From Linepithema humile (lineage: Eukaryota; Arthropoda; Insecta; Hymenoptera; Formicidae): a stretch of DNA of 64,000 nt. Each line of letters begins with the position of its first letter. Position 1 is the first letter of the stretch. Positions 12,479-24,239 of the stretch are shown piece by piece. The position numbers and the translations under genes are program-made. Below the pieces are notes generated by a model that saw only the letters and a program-made list of their open reading frames with translations, was not told where the DNA came from and ran no database searches. Location: positions 38,036,931-38,100,930 of the forward strand of contig NC_090128.1 of the NCBI RefSeq assembly GCF_040581485.1. The letters are read 5' to 3'.

Positions 12479-12638
12479 GACAGAAAACGAGATGTAAGTC
12501 GTAGTCGTGGATGATGTATGGTAAGGCAGAGAAAAACGTAAGTCGTGAAACGTATCCACACAATAACTTTTCACGACTTACGTTTTTCTCTGCCTTACCA
12601 TACGTCCACGACTACGACTTACATCTCGTTCTCTGCTA
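12479..12638. repeat. Second long hairpin of the inner element
   Basis: The left arm 12479-12550 and right arm 12568-12638 are reverse complements apart from a few changes (for example ATGATGTATGG against CCATACGTCC). A loop of about 17 bp separates them. The arms contain the motif GGTAAGGCAGAGAAAAACGT, which also occurs in the copy near 63.6 kb. Confidence 0.85.
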
Positions 12639-13150
12639 TCAACCTAACTAATATTCCGTAATGGATTCCACGACGCGATGTCAGTTGAGACTGCTTCAAC
12701 TGCATTTGTTACACTGCTACTGCGTCTTCGCTACTGCACGAACATCCACGCATCGGGTTATAAAACCACAGCATGTCTGAAATTTTAGACAGATGCTGCT
12801 TTCAAATATGTTGTCTAATTTTTTGGACACCAATTCTAAATTTTTCGGACAGACGCGCCACTATTCTGAACTTTCAGAGAAACTACTCTGATAATTAAGA
12901 CAAATTATCTGAAATTACTTTCAGGCACCCAGATCTGAAAATTCAGACAAAAATATGTCTGAATTTTTAGGCAATTTTTTACAGTGTAGAGAAGAGGATA
13001 TCTAAAAAATAAACTACTCATCTTCTCCAGTTAATACAAAAAAGTATTAATAACCTCTTCTTTGAAGTTTATTTGAATAAAACGCTGAATGTGTTGTAAA
13101 GATTTTACACAAGCAAATGTAAAAATAATACACACTCACTATAATACATA

Positions 13151-13440
13151 TATAAGATAGACATTAGAGCATCGCGTCAGAAATGATCACAGGTTATATG
13201 TCGTACATCTTTCGAGGAGAGAAAACATTATTTGACAAGTTCTATAAAAAGAAAGAGTTTAAATACTTATCTTCCAATATCTCTATATACTTCTCGAACT
13301 TTTAATCATTTAGCAATTACAAATTTTCATCCAAACTTAACGAGAAAACGACACACAAGATAAAATGTATGATGTATGACCTACGATCACCTATGACATG
13401 ATGCTCTAATATCTATATAAAGTCTATATAAAGAGGAAAT
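13151..13440. repeat. Third inverted-repeat pair inside the outer MITE
   Basis: Left arm about 13151-13208 (TATAAGATAGACATTAGAGC and onward) pairs imperfectly with right arm about 13371-13425 (GATGTATGAC ... GCTCTAATATCTATATAA). The spacing is about 160 bp. It may be a separate small foldback insertion or part of the outer element's own interior. Confidence 0.55.
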
Positions 13441-13627
13441 ATATATATTTGGTGTATACTTTTTAGAGAAAACAACGCTATCTGTTCTTTCGCGCGTTTG
13501 CCTCAGAAACATAACATGTATTAACAAACTAATATTGAGAGAAATTCTCTTCGCTAGAGAGGAAAATGTGAGAGCACATCTATAGAGGAATTTTCACTTT
13601 GATTTTAAGAATTTCTTTTTGGGTGTA

Positions 13628-15592
13628 TAACTCGCTTGTTCACGTTTCTTTCAATTTTCTGATACTTATAAACTTACTATAAATTACTTCAAAATTTTCC
13701 AGCCAATTCAAAGTGCTGCTAAAACGTAATCTATTTAAAATAAGTTGCAAAATAAAATATTTGTATCTATTTGCAAATCTAAATCGCGATAATAATTTAT
13801 ACTACAGCTTGTAATTCCAAACCTGAATATATATTGTTTTAATTTTTCATAGATGTTAAGAATTCAAAGTTGATATCTCAAATGTGTGTTGATAATTTAT
13901 CAGATATTCAATCGATGAATAATAATTCGCGAATGATTGTAATAAGATCAAAATTAATTAAAAAATGTGCGTTCCACGAGATAGCAGACGAGAAAAGGTG
14001 TGGTGAATCCGTAATATTCTGTATTATATGCAACACATAGATACGAAGCCACGAGGCGATCCGCTTCGTTACCTGCGTGCGATATACAGAGAGCAAACAC
14101 ATGGTTGCACGCACACCTATTCACAAATCAGACGAGGAACGCTTCCTGTCGGCTATTCGGGCTCGTTCAATCTATTGTCATAAAGTTTCGCGATAGTATA
14201 CGTTGTCAGCGCGCTACCTACACATAAGCACATAAATGAAATAACAATAACAACCGAATAAACGATAATGCATAAAAATTATCAGATCAAAAACGCAATA
14301 TTTATACTGTAAGATTCATCGTTTCTGTTACACTTTATTTTTTTCCGATTTTATATATTTCATATTAAAATCTTAAATTTATTTTTCAAATCCTGATTTA
14401 TCCAGGAAGTTTGTGTAACGCTTTGCATGAAATCTAATCGAACTTTCCATGTACGTAGGCTGATAGATAGCGGAATCGCGATCTTTTCCGAGCGCTATCT
14501 GATTAAATTGTACCTGTTAAAACGCATAGATGATAAAATGCAGATTAAACAGGAAATAGAAATCTCAGCAAAATAAAGAAGCAATCACACATAAGCGTCA
14601 AGATAAATAGATTTATAACTTCGCAAATATAACTTCGCAGACTCTTGATCCGTCAAAGAAATATATGATTTTCTGACACATATTTCACAACATTTGCAAC
14701 AAAAAGTTTTTTCATTCACTTAACTTTTATCCTTCCATCCATTACGAATTATAGTTACATTTTGAGAAGAAACTGCTGTCAATTTTTATCAAGACAAATA
14801 ATTAACTATTATGACGGTTGCTTAATTCTGTAAAATGATCACTGATTTTGTTAAAAAAATTTTCTACTAGCAAATTAAAAAACAGCACTTGTGATTTGTC
14901 GTCAAATTCAGAGAACAGTGCGACAATTTTATGCAGAGGACTACTGCTCATCGTAATGAGCCTCGTTCAACATCCGGTCGCATCCGGAAGGCCGCGCCCG
15001 TCACGGTTGCTCCCAACGTCGTTACATCAGTCGAGCGGCGCGGCGAGACACACGATTCTTCTGTTTCGTTCGTGCGTCATGTAGTATTATTGTTAAAAAT
15101 ATACCGTGCCGATGGCGGCTATACACGACACACCGAGTCAGTCTATCGATGTCCTTTGACCTGGTGACATTCCGATAAGCCACGCGACAACGTTCGGATT
15201 GCGTTTCGCAAAAAGAAGCTAGTCGACTCGCAGAGTAAAGAAGATTAACAAGTGTTTGTCTTTCTCATCTTGATTGCCAATTCCAATTTGACTATCGTCA
15301 TTCGCTCGAATGTCCCATGAGCTGATTCTTTTCTAAACTTGTGCACTTTGCACTTTTTATTATATTTAATTAAATCAGATGGCATTAGTTGCGTGTAGAA
15401 AAGTTCAAGCTCTTATGTGAATTTTGTGTCCCGCTAATGCGGAACGCGATCGATAATATAATTTCTATATTCTTTCTACAACTTCATAGATGCGTACTCT
15501 TAATGACCGAACAGTGCATCGCAACAAGAAGGCAGTGAATCGTTCCACGGGTGTGTGCGAAAGTGGACATTAAAATCGCGCGAGCTGCAGCA
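13628..15592. other. Non-coding stretch
   Basis: AT-rich sequence with a GC-richer island at about 14.93-15.2 kb. Two overlapping short open frames there (about 78 codons each) have no domain or splice support. No repeats or RNA genes were recognised. Confidence 0.45.
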
Positions 15593-15709
15593 ATGCAAGT
15601 GCACGTTTCTCCGATTGTTAAGCACGACGAGATGCACAGAGAAAACTTTACGGCGGAGCAATTCGAGCGAGTACCGGGACACGTGACCGAGGCGCCTCAT
15701 TCGTTGGAC
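15593..15709 (+). CDS. Candidate first coding exon, 39 codons, phase 0
   Basis: ATG at 15593 in a favourable context (GCAGCAATGC) opens 39 codons, followed directly by a consensus donor GTAAGT at 15710. The peptide begins MQVHVSPIVKHDEMHRENF and is hydrophilic, with no signal peptide. Base composition is more gene-like than the flanks. I do not recognise the protein and see no partner exon nearby, so any continuation would lie beyond a long intron. The upstream sequence could be a 5' leader. Chance occurrence is possible. Confidence 0.35.
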
Positions 15710-17804
15710 GTAAGTAAAGCAATTAGACAGAAACGTGAAGAAAAAGGCGCGAGAAAAAAGGCATTGGTAGCGTAAAAAATGGTTTTTTGACGCTCTTCCA
15801 GTCGGTTTAACCAAACCCTCAATGCTTAACCCTTCAGTTAGTCCATAGACTTTGCAGCGCGATAATAATCATTAATAAATGTTATTCACTATTTCGTCAA
15901 TGTACCGAAAATTAATGTTTTTGAGTCAAAATTATCCGCATACTTATCTAGTTTTTTAATTACAAATTACAGATGTTTATGCAGAACTGGTACTTTCTGT
16001 CAGTTATTTTTTCATTAAAGAATCAATCTTTTTTTTTAATATCTTACAAAAACATTCTTTTTTCGTTTTAATATTAATCATTTTAATAGTTAACAAATCA
16101 AAATTCTATTTTATATATATTAAAAAATAATTCTCACTAACAGAAAAAACTGCGCAAAATTGTAGTGAAAAAATATATGAAAACATGTAAACATGAGTGT
16201 TCGACTTTTTCTTGAAAAACATTTCTGACCAGCGCGTTTACAAAGCGAAATAAATCGACTTGAACTTAAATGTAAATAATTTTGATATCTATTTATACAT
16301 CGCAATTTGCTAAAACTCCAGTCGGTCCGATCGTTGTTAGCGCGATGATTAATGTTACTATCGAATTAACCTTAGGTTAAGCCGTCGTGTAAATGGAATT
16401 GCGAGACGACCGAGCGAATTACCCGGTCGCCTCCAGGGCGGATATTGCGCTGCTCCGAATTATCGATTGTGAATTCAAAAAGCGAGCGCGCAATCGAAGG
16501 GGAGTTTGAAGCACGGAGGCTTCCATATACCGTCGAATACTTCGAAACTTATTTCGAACGAAGTCCCAATTAAACTTCCCCCGTGATTACTTCTCTATAG
16601 CGGTTACGAGAGTCCGCAAAGTCTGCTAAATATGCAGGATTCTTTATGCAATCCGTGTCTCGCAACAAAATATTAAAATTGACAAATATCTCATATATTA
16701 TTCGTATTCAGCAATTATTTATGATAGAGAAAACTCCATCTTTTTCTGCGTTTAATGTGTTTAGCTGCTGCTCTATTATGGATTTTATCAGAAATTAAAA
16801 TTACATTTCTAATTTAATATTATTAAATAATATCAATAATAATTCAAACTCAGTTTTCTCTCATTCAGCTAAATTTTTTAGTAATTTTGATGGTTTTGAC
16901 GTTTTGCTCCCGGTGTGAGCAGTAATTATTTTGTTTTTATTTATTATATAAATTTAGATAAAGTCGTTGGCTCTATAAATAAATTTAACTTTGTAAATCA
17001 GGATTACATTGTGATATTGAGTCACGTGAGTCGCTATGAACCGCAAGCGTTTCAGTTATCCAGTAGAAAAGCCGGATAACGTGGCGCACAGTCCTGGCTC
17101 CTGTTCCGTTCGATCCTTCCAGGGCTCCGCGAGGTAGTTCTCCGTCTGTTCGTATTGGAATGCGGGTGTTACAGAGAATCCATAGGGAACTCATACCGTC
17201 TGCAGGACGATGGCGTGGACCAACGTCATCGTAGAGAAGGCCGCAAAGTGTATTTACATACCGAGCCTTAGTCAAAGCCTTTACTTTGCGCGGCTGTCCG
17301 CCATGCATCCGAGACGTTCGCGGCACCTCGAGCTCTTATTCGACCGAATTTAGAATGAGCTCGCCCTACTCACTGCACTGCATCGTCGAAGCGTGCGTCT
17401 GATACGGTGCGATAACAGTTATCAAGCCAGATATTCTGATGACATATTTCTGATTTTCTTATTAAATGTTGTGATATTAGATTAGAAGATTTATAAAATC
17501 TACTGAATTGATAAAAACATAATTTAAAAAAATTAAAAACTGAATTTTTAAAAATATTGAAATTTACGAGAATCTTGTAGAAGAATAAATTAAATTTATG
17601 AGAAAATTGAAGAAAAACTTTTGCTAAATAATTTATATTAAGAAATTAATTTTGAATATAAAAAACTTCTAAAAGCAGTGAGTATATGTTGAAATGTCAA
17701 AATTACACACCTTTCTTTGTATAATAAGTAACTATCGATATATTATTTTACTTTACTTTATCGATATATTACGGTTTACTCGAATCCGTGTTTCTCTGCC
17801 ACAG
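15710..17804. other. Non-coding stretch
   Basis: AT-rich, with islands at 16.3-16.65 and 17.0-17.4 kb. A minus-strand open frame of 113 codons (17326-16985) overlaps a plus-strand frame of 48 codons in the same island. Neither has a recognisable domain, so I leave both uncalled. Confidence 0.4.
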
Positions 17805-18115
17805 AAAACTGACGCGTACAACGCAAAATGAAACTTTACCTCGTAGAAATTGGCTCTTCGGTTCCTAGGTGAGTTTCTAATGCATCGGGAAATTCCATTT
17901 TTCCCTTTCTCTCTCGAGCTATCTATCGATCGTATCGATGCATTCTCCTTTCTGGAATTTCACATGCATTCTCGGTCGATCGATTACTCGTTAAGGCGCA
18001 GTTAACGAATAACAACGAAATTGTCGTAATAACGTTTGCATTTAGACGGGCGGAAAGCTCGTCCAACAGCGACGGAAGCGCGACTCACATTTTTCACCAT
18101 TTTCAAAAGCTATAA
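17805..18115 (+). CDS. Candidate two-exon small ORF of 36 codons
   Basis: Exon 17805-17868 has a strong acceptor before it (TTTCTCTGCCACAG) and a strong donor after it (GTGAGT). It contains ATG at 17828. Joining it to an exon starting at 18046 (acceptor TTTGCATTTAG) keeps the frame open to TAA at 18113-18115. The predicted peptide starts MKLYLVEIGSSVPRRAESSS. The intron is 177 bp. Another good donor (GTAAGC) lies at 18136 after the stop, so this could instead be a leader with an upstream ORF. The product is not recognised and the coding potential is unproven. Confidence 0.2.
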
Positions 18116-18136
18116 GCCCGTGGGGTCGAATCACGG

Positions 18137-19702
18137 TAAGCATCCCGCGGCGAATGCCGTGCTCGAACCGGTTCTCTGACAGGCGAAGGGGGGTAATTGC
18201 GCGTCGGTGCTGACTTATAGCTTCTAAATCAGTGTCGGCCGGATTCACCCCTTGTGCTACCGCCTCGTACCAAACAACCTTTGCGAAACTTTCGGAATAA
18301 AGTGATGGTCGATTTCATCGCCGCTCGATTACATATATGTCCATCGAACATGCCATCGACAAGGATGTCAACCGATTTATCGCTTAGAAATAATACAGCA
18401 GTTCGATCGTCGTATATTATACTTTGAAGATATTAGTATCAAAGTGTCGAAAATTTGTAAATCACTATGTATCATTGCATCTGTCGGTAACTTAAAGAAT
18501 TGAGAAAAAATCTCGATCAAAAAATTCGAATTTAAAAACAATTTTTGCATACTTCGTATAATATCAATAATCAATTTTTTCTTCTACTTTTCCCTTTATT
18601 ATTCAATTAAAATCACCATTAATTCTTTTTTTTTCAAAATCCTCATACGCGACTCAGCTTAAACATTTCCATAAATGTGTATTTGTGAATATTATAGTCC
18701 ACTTGCAAGAAGGCGTCAGCAGCCGCTAAGCCGGCTTCATTGGCAAACAATTAGCCAAGTTTCGATCGTACTCGTTTTCACGTTTCCGACGTGGGAGTAT
18801 CGCGAATTTCGCGCAAGAGAGCAACGAGAGGCTCAGGTCTCTCGCTTTCAGCGCTCGAGTGGTTGAACTTTATTAAGCGATATTTCTCTAATTATCTCCG
18901 CCGAGCCGTGCAAGACGCGAACCTCCACCGCGTAGTCGCATCCATGTTTACGGCGCATGTTGGGCGCGTCTTGAAACTATAAACATTAAAAAGGATTGAG
19001 GCGCCGAAGTTAGCACCCCCTGCTTCTTCCCCTCCTACTCCTTGCCTACACCTTATTTACTTTCTCCTTTTTCCTATCCTCATCTCTTTCTTCCCGCGCT
19101 CACAAAACTAAAGAACTTTCAAGCCCCATTTCGAAGAAAAACTTGGAAAATTAAACGCCATGAGACGGTATTCGCCTGTATCGTCCAACGTTGGCGAAAA
19201 AGTGGCGGCAAACGGTAACAGTAACGTGCCGAGGCATCGCCGATTCCTAAGTATCACACTCGTCCCTGATAACAGTGTATACGTCTCGCGATACAACTCT
19301 AATAGCGCAGCGCGGTTAACTTTTTAATTGAGAAAAGTGAAATAAACCGCCTAAGAACGGCGTATCGTCCAATTTTACGAGCACGCCTTATCCTGCGAAT
19401 GCATTTCGCAAGATGGTGCTATGCTGATAATGTGTAGAATAAAGTCCAGATATTTTTTTCGGCATCCGAAACTTTTATATCAAAGGTGCGATAATGGGCG
19501 AGAATTGTCGGAATTTCATAAAATTCCACAAGTTGCTAATCAACAGCTAAAATCGCTCTCGCCTAATTTAAATAAGTTCACGGTTGAGCATGCCTTGTCA
19601 TTATACACGAGTCTCAGCGCAATCGCGAATGGAAATAGGGCGGAATAAAATTAGCGGCTCTCCCGAACGTCCCGGTAATTACGTGTAATTTATATTACTC
19701 AC
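18137..19702. other. Non-coding stretch
   Basis: Mixed-composition sequence with short overlapping open frames on both strands (about 18.7-19.0 and 19.1-19.65 kb). None has a domain, a repeat or paired splice sites. Confidence 0.4.
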
Positions 19703-19754
19703 CATTGGTATGTAAATCGTGCGCACCATGCATGCCCATTATGCCACCTGCCAT
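19703..19754 (-). CDS. Candidate first coding exon on the minus strand, 17 codons
   Basis: On the minus strand, ATG (19754) follows an in-frame TGA and opens 17 codons plus one base. A consensus donor GTGAGT follows at once (first base 19702). The peptide is MAGGIMGMHGAHDLHTN, a Gly/Met/His-rich start of the kind seen in some transcription-factor isoforms, but I cannot name a family. It is short, and no second exon was found, so the call is weak. Confidence 0.22.
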
Positions 19755-22700
19755 CCGAATCCCGATTCTATCGCTCTCAACTTGTCAGAATTCTCTCGCC
19801 GAAATTTCTTTCTTCCTCTCTCACGTTGTGTCCGAGTCGGGGATTTTCTCTAATCCTGAAAAAAGGAAAATTTCCGCGTATTGTTGAAATGTGTAAAAAA
19901 TAATCCCAAAGCTCTTCCGAATTAAATAATATCTTGAAAAATACAAGAAATACGATATTTCCAATTTGCATTTCTACCATACATTACAGCGTTAAACCGC
20001 ATTTAATACAGAGTATTCTATTATTTAATACATTAAGGGGTAAACTTGTTAATATTGAATATTAGATATCGCTCGCGCGCTTGTGTCAAATTCTTCCCGA
20101 AGACAAGTGAACAACGACAAATGTGTCAAAGAATCTATCATTAAAAGGGAAAGACGGCGAGCCTGCGGGTGGAGCGGGGGGTGGGGGGAGGAGTCCGGTG
20201 TATAATAACGCGGAGAGACGCACACACGGCGGACGACGAGACAGAGAAAACGAGAAAGGACGCCGACGGTAGAATGGAGAGGCGACAGCTTAGATACGGC
20301 TGAATTGGTCAGTGGCGTCAGTCTTTTGATCTAAACTAAAATACAAGCCCGAAACAACGGCCAAAGCAAATCTGCTCAAAGTGCCTGCCCTCTTCAAAGT
20401 ACTTGGTTTCGTCTATCTCGCTTCGCCCCGCGCGATGGCATACCCCAATGACCAATTATCTTTGTATCTTTGCCGATGACAAGCGAACCGCGAGTAAACT
20501 GTCAACGGGGGGGAAAGGGTTTAGTACGTGTCGGTCTATCGGATAAGAGGGTTGGCAGACTGACTCTCCCCCCCCCCTCGCCCCCCACCCCCCCTCCTTC
20601 TATCTTTCTCTCTCTTTTATCCCTCGGTCGTTTCTTCTCTCCTCTCCTGCAACCCCCTCGCGCGTTACGGCTCGCACGCGTTCTCTATTTTTTTTTTCCC
20701 CTCTTTTCGCATTCCTAATTTCATTTTCATCGGCCGTCGGTTTCGCGCGCGCGCGTTTTGTCGCGCATATCAACCGAAACAATGGTTTACCTCGCGACGA
20801 ATTAAATCGAAAGCGAATTAAATCTTCCTGCCATTCTGCACTGTCCCATCGCCTCGCGCTGTGATTCCTCGTCTTCGAGAGAGGTACTTCGGACGTCGAA
20901 TTTAGGACGAGACTTTAATTGGAATCCGCGTGTTCATTTAATTATACTCTATGTTTTGCTTTTCTTATATTGCGAAACGCGTAATGTTTTATTTTATTGC
21001 GGCGCCCTTTTAGTACTATTTAATACTATTACCAATGGATCGAATAACGAAAAAATTTCTACATTTAACGTATATATAATATAAAAGATATTAAATTCTA
21101 TATAAAAGACAGAACTACAGAGTAAAATTAACGAACTAATTGTTGACATGTTATTTGCAACTTATTGGAATCTGACATGGAGGCATTGGCTTATTCAATA
21201 TGCCGTAGAATAAGTTGCAGATTCAAATAAAATACATTGTAATTATAAATTGTGGTTACAAAGTGCAATAAATAAAAAAATGTTGTTAAAAATGAATTAA
21301 ACATTAAATAATTAATATCAATATTTTTCGAGATTTCTAAAAACAATTTTTATATAAACTCAGCTTGCGTTTGTTTTTAGAAATAAATAAAAAATTAAAA
21401 ATGTAAATCTTTGAAATTTACTTTTACAACCATAAACTGATTGAGAACGTTGTGAAATAACATTAATTTCCATTATACTATTTTTTATAATTAAAAAAGA
21501 AAATCAGTATAAGTATATTTTACGGCTTTTTCAAAGAAGTGCAATCTAATTATGATTTTAAATCTCGCCGTCAGATGTTATATTGTTTTATATCAGATTC
21601 TCCAATACCAATGCTTTACACTTCTGAATGTTACTATTAGCCATTAATTAATTCCATTTCATTTAAAAAATGAGGTTTTTCCGATTGTTAGAATAAAAAA
21701 AAAAAATACAGTAAAACTGACATTATTCAATAGCATTCGAGTGATAGCTCTTCAAAATATATCCTCAGCTTCATAAGAAACGGTCATCATCAGTGAAACA
21801 ATAGTGGCCTAATGCCATGCAGGAGAAGCCTCTTATACTACAGCGATATGGCTTTAATTCGTGACGTCTTATTTGGCCGTCTGGCGAATTCAGTGGTCGT
21901 TTGATGTTCACGACGCTTTAATATGTAGCGGCTGGTCGTCGGGAACCAATGTTCTTCCGAGGGTCTTCGTTGAGATAATGATTAACAAAGCGGAAATTAA
22001 CGAAGAACAGATTGGATCCGTTTAGCGCCATTCTCGTTATCCTTTGTCTGGGAATGCAATACTTACAAATACTTCTATAATTGCTCGCATCCTTCTACAG
22101 TCTCTATTCGACCTTTAAGTACATTTCGTAATTTTCTCCCGTAGCTTTATAGCGCCTTTTGCAAATTCCATTACTAAAGTATTAAAATGTTTTACCAACT
22201 GTATTTTTTTAGTTCTTAACTTTAATTAAATATAGTCAAAAAGATTTGGTGCTTTGTAAAAAAAAAGATTTAAATCTTTAGTACCGAAGATATAACGCTT
22301 CGAATAACTTCTTCTTCAATTATTTTAGCAAGCTAGTTCATCGTCTCTTTAATCTTTTATGCCAGACAAAACATTGCTAAAAAACCTTTTATTTCTAACG
22401 ATTTCCTTATTAAATTTCATAAGACGATCGATCATTTCACGCCAACAAAAATTAAATAATTTATATTAGCAGACAAGTTGATTTATTAGACAAGCTTACG
22501 AAGTGCATTACTTCGGCAGATGCAAAGACAATTAAGAGATCGGAATTGTGTGAGAAAAAAGCAAATAGTATCGCTGACTACACATTATCGCATAATTTAC
22601 TATTATCTCTGCGATGTGATTTAGAACTGAGAAATGCGACAACGGATGAATGCCGGACGATGGCATCGCGCACTTATATCTGCTTGAATGTCCTCTTTCA

Positions 22701-22961
22701 TTTAATGTATCCCTATCCAGAATCTAATCCCACAGTAATAATCCACGTATCCTACTGCTTTTGTATACAAATTTGTGTAAACCGGGTCAATGACGTGATT
22801 CACATTTGTAAGTAGCACAATAAAATTTACCGCAGGTATTTCCAAGCTAGTCTCGATTTTGTTTAGAGAAAATTCTACTTAAAAATTGAATACATTATCA
22901 TGGAAATTAATTCTTAATAATAAAATAATATAATAATTTTTTAATAAAAAAATAATTAATG
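19755..22961. other. Non-coding stretch with promoter-like GC-rich patch
   Basis: Positions 20150-20800 are GC-rich with G- and C-runs (for example near 20160-20190 and 20569-20596) and a TATA-like TATAATAAC near 20202. They resemble a promoter or CpG island but have no assignable transcript. From 21.0 to 22.9 kb the sequence is AT-rich with nothing recognisable. An 89-codon frame at 22546-22815 lacks support. Confidence 0.4.
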
Positions 22962-23091
22962 AAAAAAGTGTAGTAACTTTTTCTTGCAGTAAAATAATAT
23001 AAAATCTCAATTACAATTATCGTAACATTACTATAATTGTAATTGAGATTTTATATTATTTTACTGCAAGAAAAAATCACTATACTTTTTT
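22962..23091. repeat. Compact hairpin element, 58-bp arms
   Basis: The left arm 22962-23019 and right arm 23034-23091 are reverse complements with only about three differences, and the loop is 14 bp. The arms begin AAAAAAGT and contain CTTGCAGTAAAATAATATAA. No clear target-site duplication is visible. It is most likely a small MITE; a long dsRNA or small-RNA precursor is an alternative. Confidence 0.85.
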
Positions 23092-24140
23092 AAAATAAAT
23101 AAGCAAAGAATAGAGCAGTAATTTTAATGGCTTTTGCATTTTCCGAATTTAGTCCACAAACATTATAGAAGTTAATAAGATGCTATAAAAATTATTTTAT
23201 ATAATTATTACATTAGAGAAAATTTATTCTAGATAAAGAACATTCGTATTAATATAAAACCAAATAAAAAAATGAATTCAACAATGAAGTTTTTTCAATC
23301 TATTGTTCTTAGGAATTTTTGACAAGAAAGTTGCGCGTCAAAGATCGAACCGGTGGCCGTTTCCGTACGGCAGGACTCCACCACGTTAATTCCGCAGGAC
23401 GTTACATTAATTCCAAATTGGTTTCGGCCGGGCGGAGATCCTCGGCGACGCGACAGCCACGAAGGATCACCGATCCACGGAATACCCGGCTTAGTTCCGC
23501 CGTAATTACAGGCCAGAACGGAGCTTAGCCCGTCCTTATTTATACGCAAGCTAGGACGCAACGCGACGCGCATGATACTTCATTCCGTTGCTTCCGTACG
23601 CTTCGTATACGTTTCTTATTAACTGCACACTGACAGGCAGACATTGTACTCTCCGATCGACTTTGATAAGTGATTAAAGCTCATTCGAGTACAGATCACA
23701 TCTTGCACGTTTTAAAATAAGATAATAAAAATAATATTAATTTAAAAATATTGATATCAATTCAGATTTTGATGCTATACATACCAAAAAATAATCTATG
23801 TATATAATCGTGAATATTTATGGCACGAAAAATGAAACGCGGTATAATATCAGTTTTAAATTATTCTTTTAAACTTTTTAGTTAAAAAAAGTTATGCAAT
23901 AGATCAAAATTTAACAGCTTGACATATAGGTGCAATAATATGAAAATCATATTTTAAAAACTGTTAAAAAATACATCAATCTCTTTTTATTTTTAACAAA
24001 TAAGAAAGCATCTATTATACGGTAGCGTAAAAGAAGTCGCAAAATTTTGAACGCGACTAAGAGAAGCGCTTGCAAGACCGAGTAAGGGTCTCGAAGGTAA
24101 GTGGGGGTGTCTTAAGCACCACGTCGCTATATTTAGGACG
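23092..24140. other. Non-coding stretch
   Basis: AT-rich except for a GC-richer island at about 23.32-23.6 kb. In that island both strands are open for 70-90 codons without splice signals or a recognisable product. Confidence 0.45.
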
Positions 24141-24239
24141 CATCCTTATCTCCGACGACCCCTTCTAACCGCAGTTTTGAATCGTGGCGCGCGCGCCGGC
24201 GCTAAGCGTCGGCCCATGTCGGTGGTGATTCCGCGCGCG

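Larger units (their letters stand above)
11840..12989. mobile_element. Inner foldback element with two long hairpins and 22-bp subterminal repeats
   Basis: The ends are TACACTGTAAAAAATT at 11840 and its inverse AATTTTTTACAGTGTA ending at 12989, with TA at each tip. Inside, from left to right, are a 22-bp tandem array (11929-12126), a near-perfect 100-bp-arm hairpin (12171-12380), a second hairpin with arms of about 70 bp (12479-12638), a single-copy stretch (12639-12770), and degenerate inverted copies of the subterminal motif (12770-12980). There is no coding capacity, so it would depend on another element's transposase. A related copy begins at 63132. Confidence 0.75.
11714..13627. mobile_element. 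Outer MITE-like element carrying two younger foldbacks
   Basis: The left end TACACCCAAAAAATATATTC (from 11714) is matched in inverted orientation by the right end, which finishes TTTTTGGGTGTA at 13627. Similarity continues inward through blocks such as ATTCTTAAA and AAATTCCTCT. TA at both tips fits a TA target-site duplication, as in Tc1/mariner-derived MITEs. No transposase frame is present. Removing 11842-12988 rejoins the outer element's interior, so the inner element inserted later. A third inverted-repeat pair lies at 13151-13440. Confidence 0.65.

Noticed and set aside
16985..17326. 113-codon minus-strand open frame
   Set aside because: Balanced composition made it tempting, but a plus-strand frame overlaps it, no motif is recognisable, and there are no flanking splice sites.
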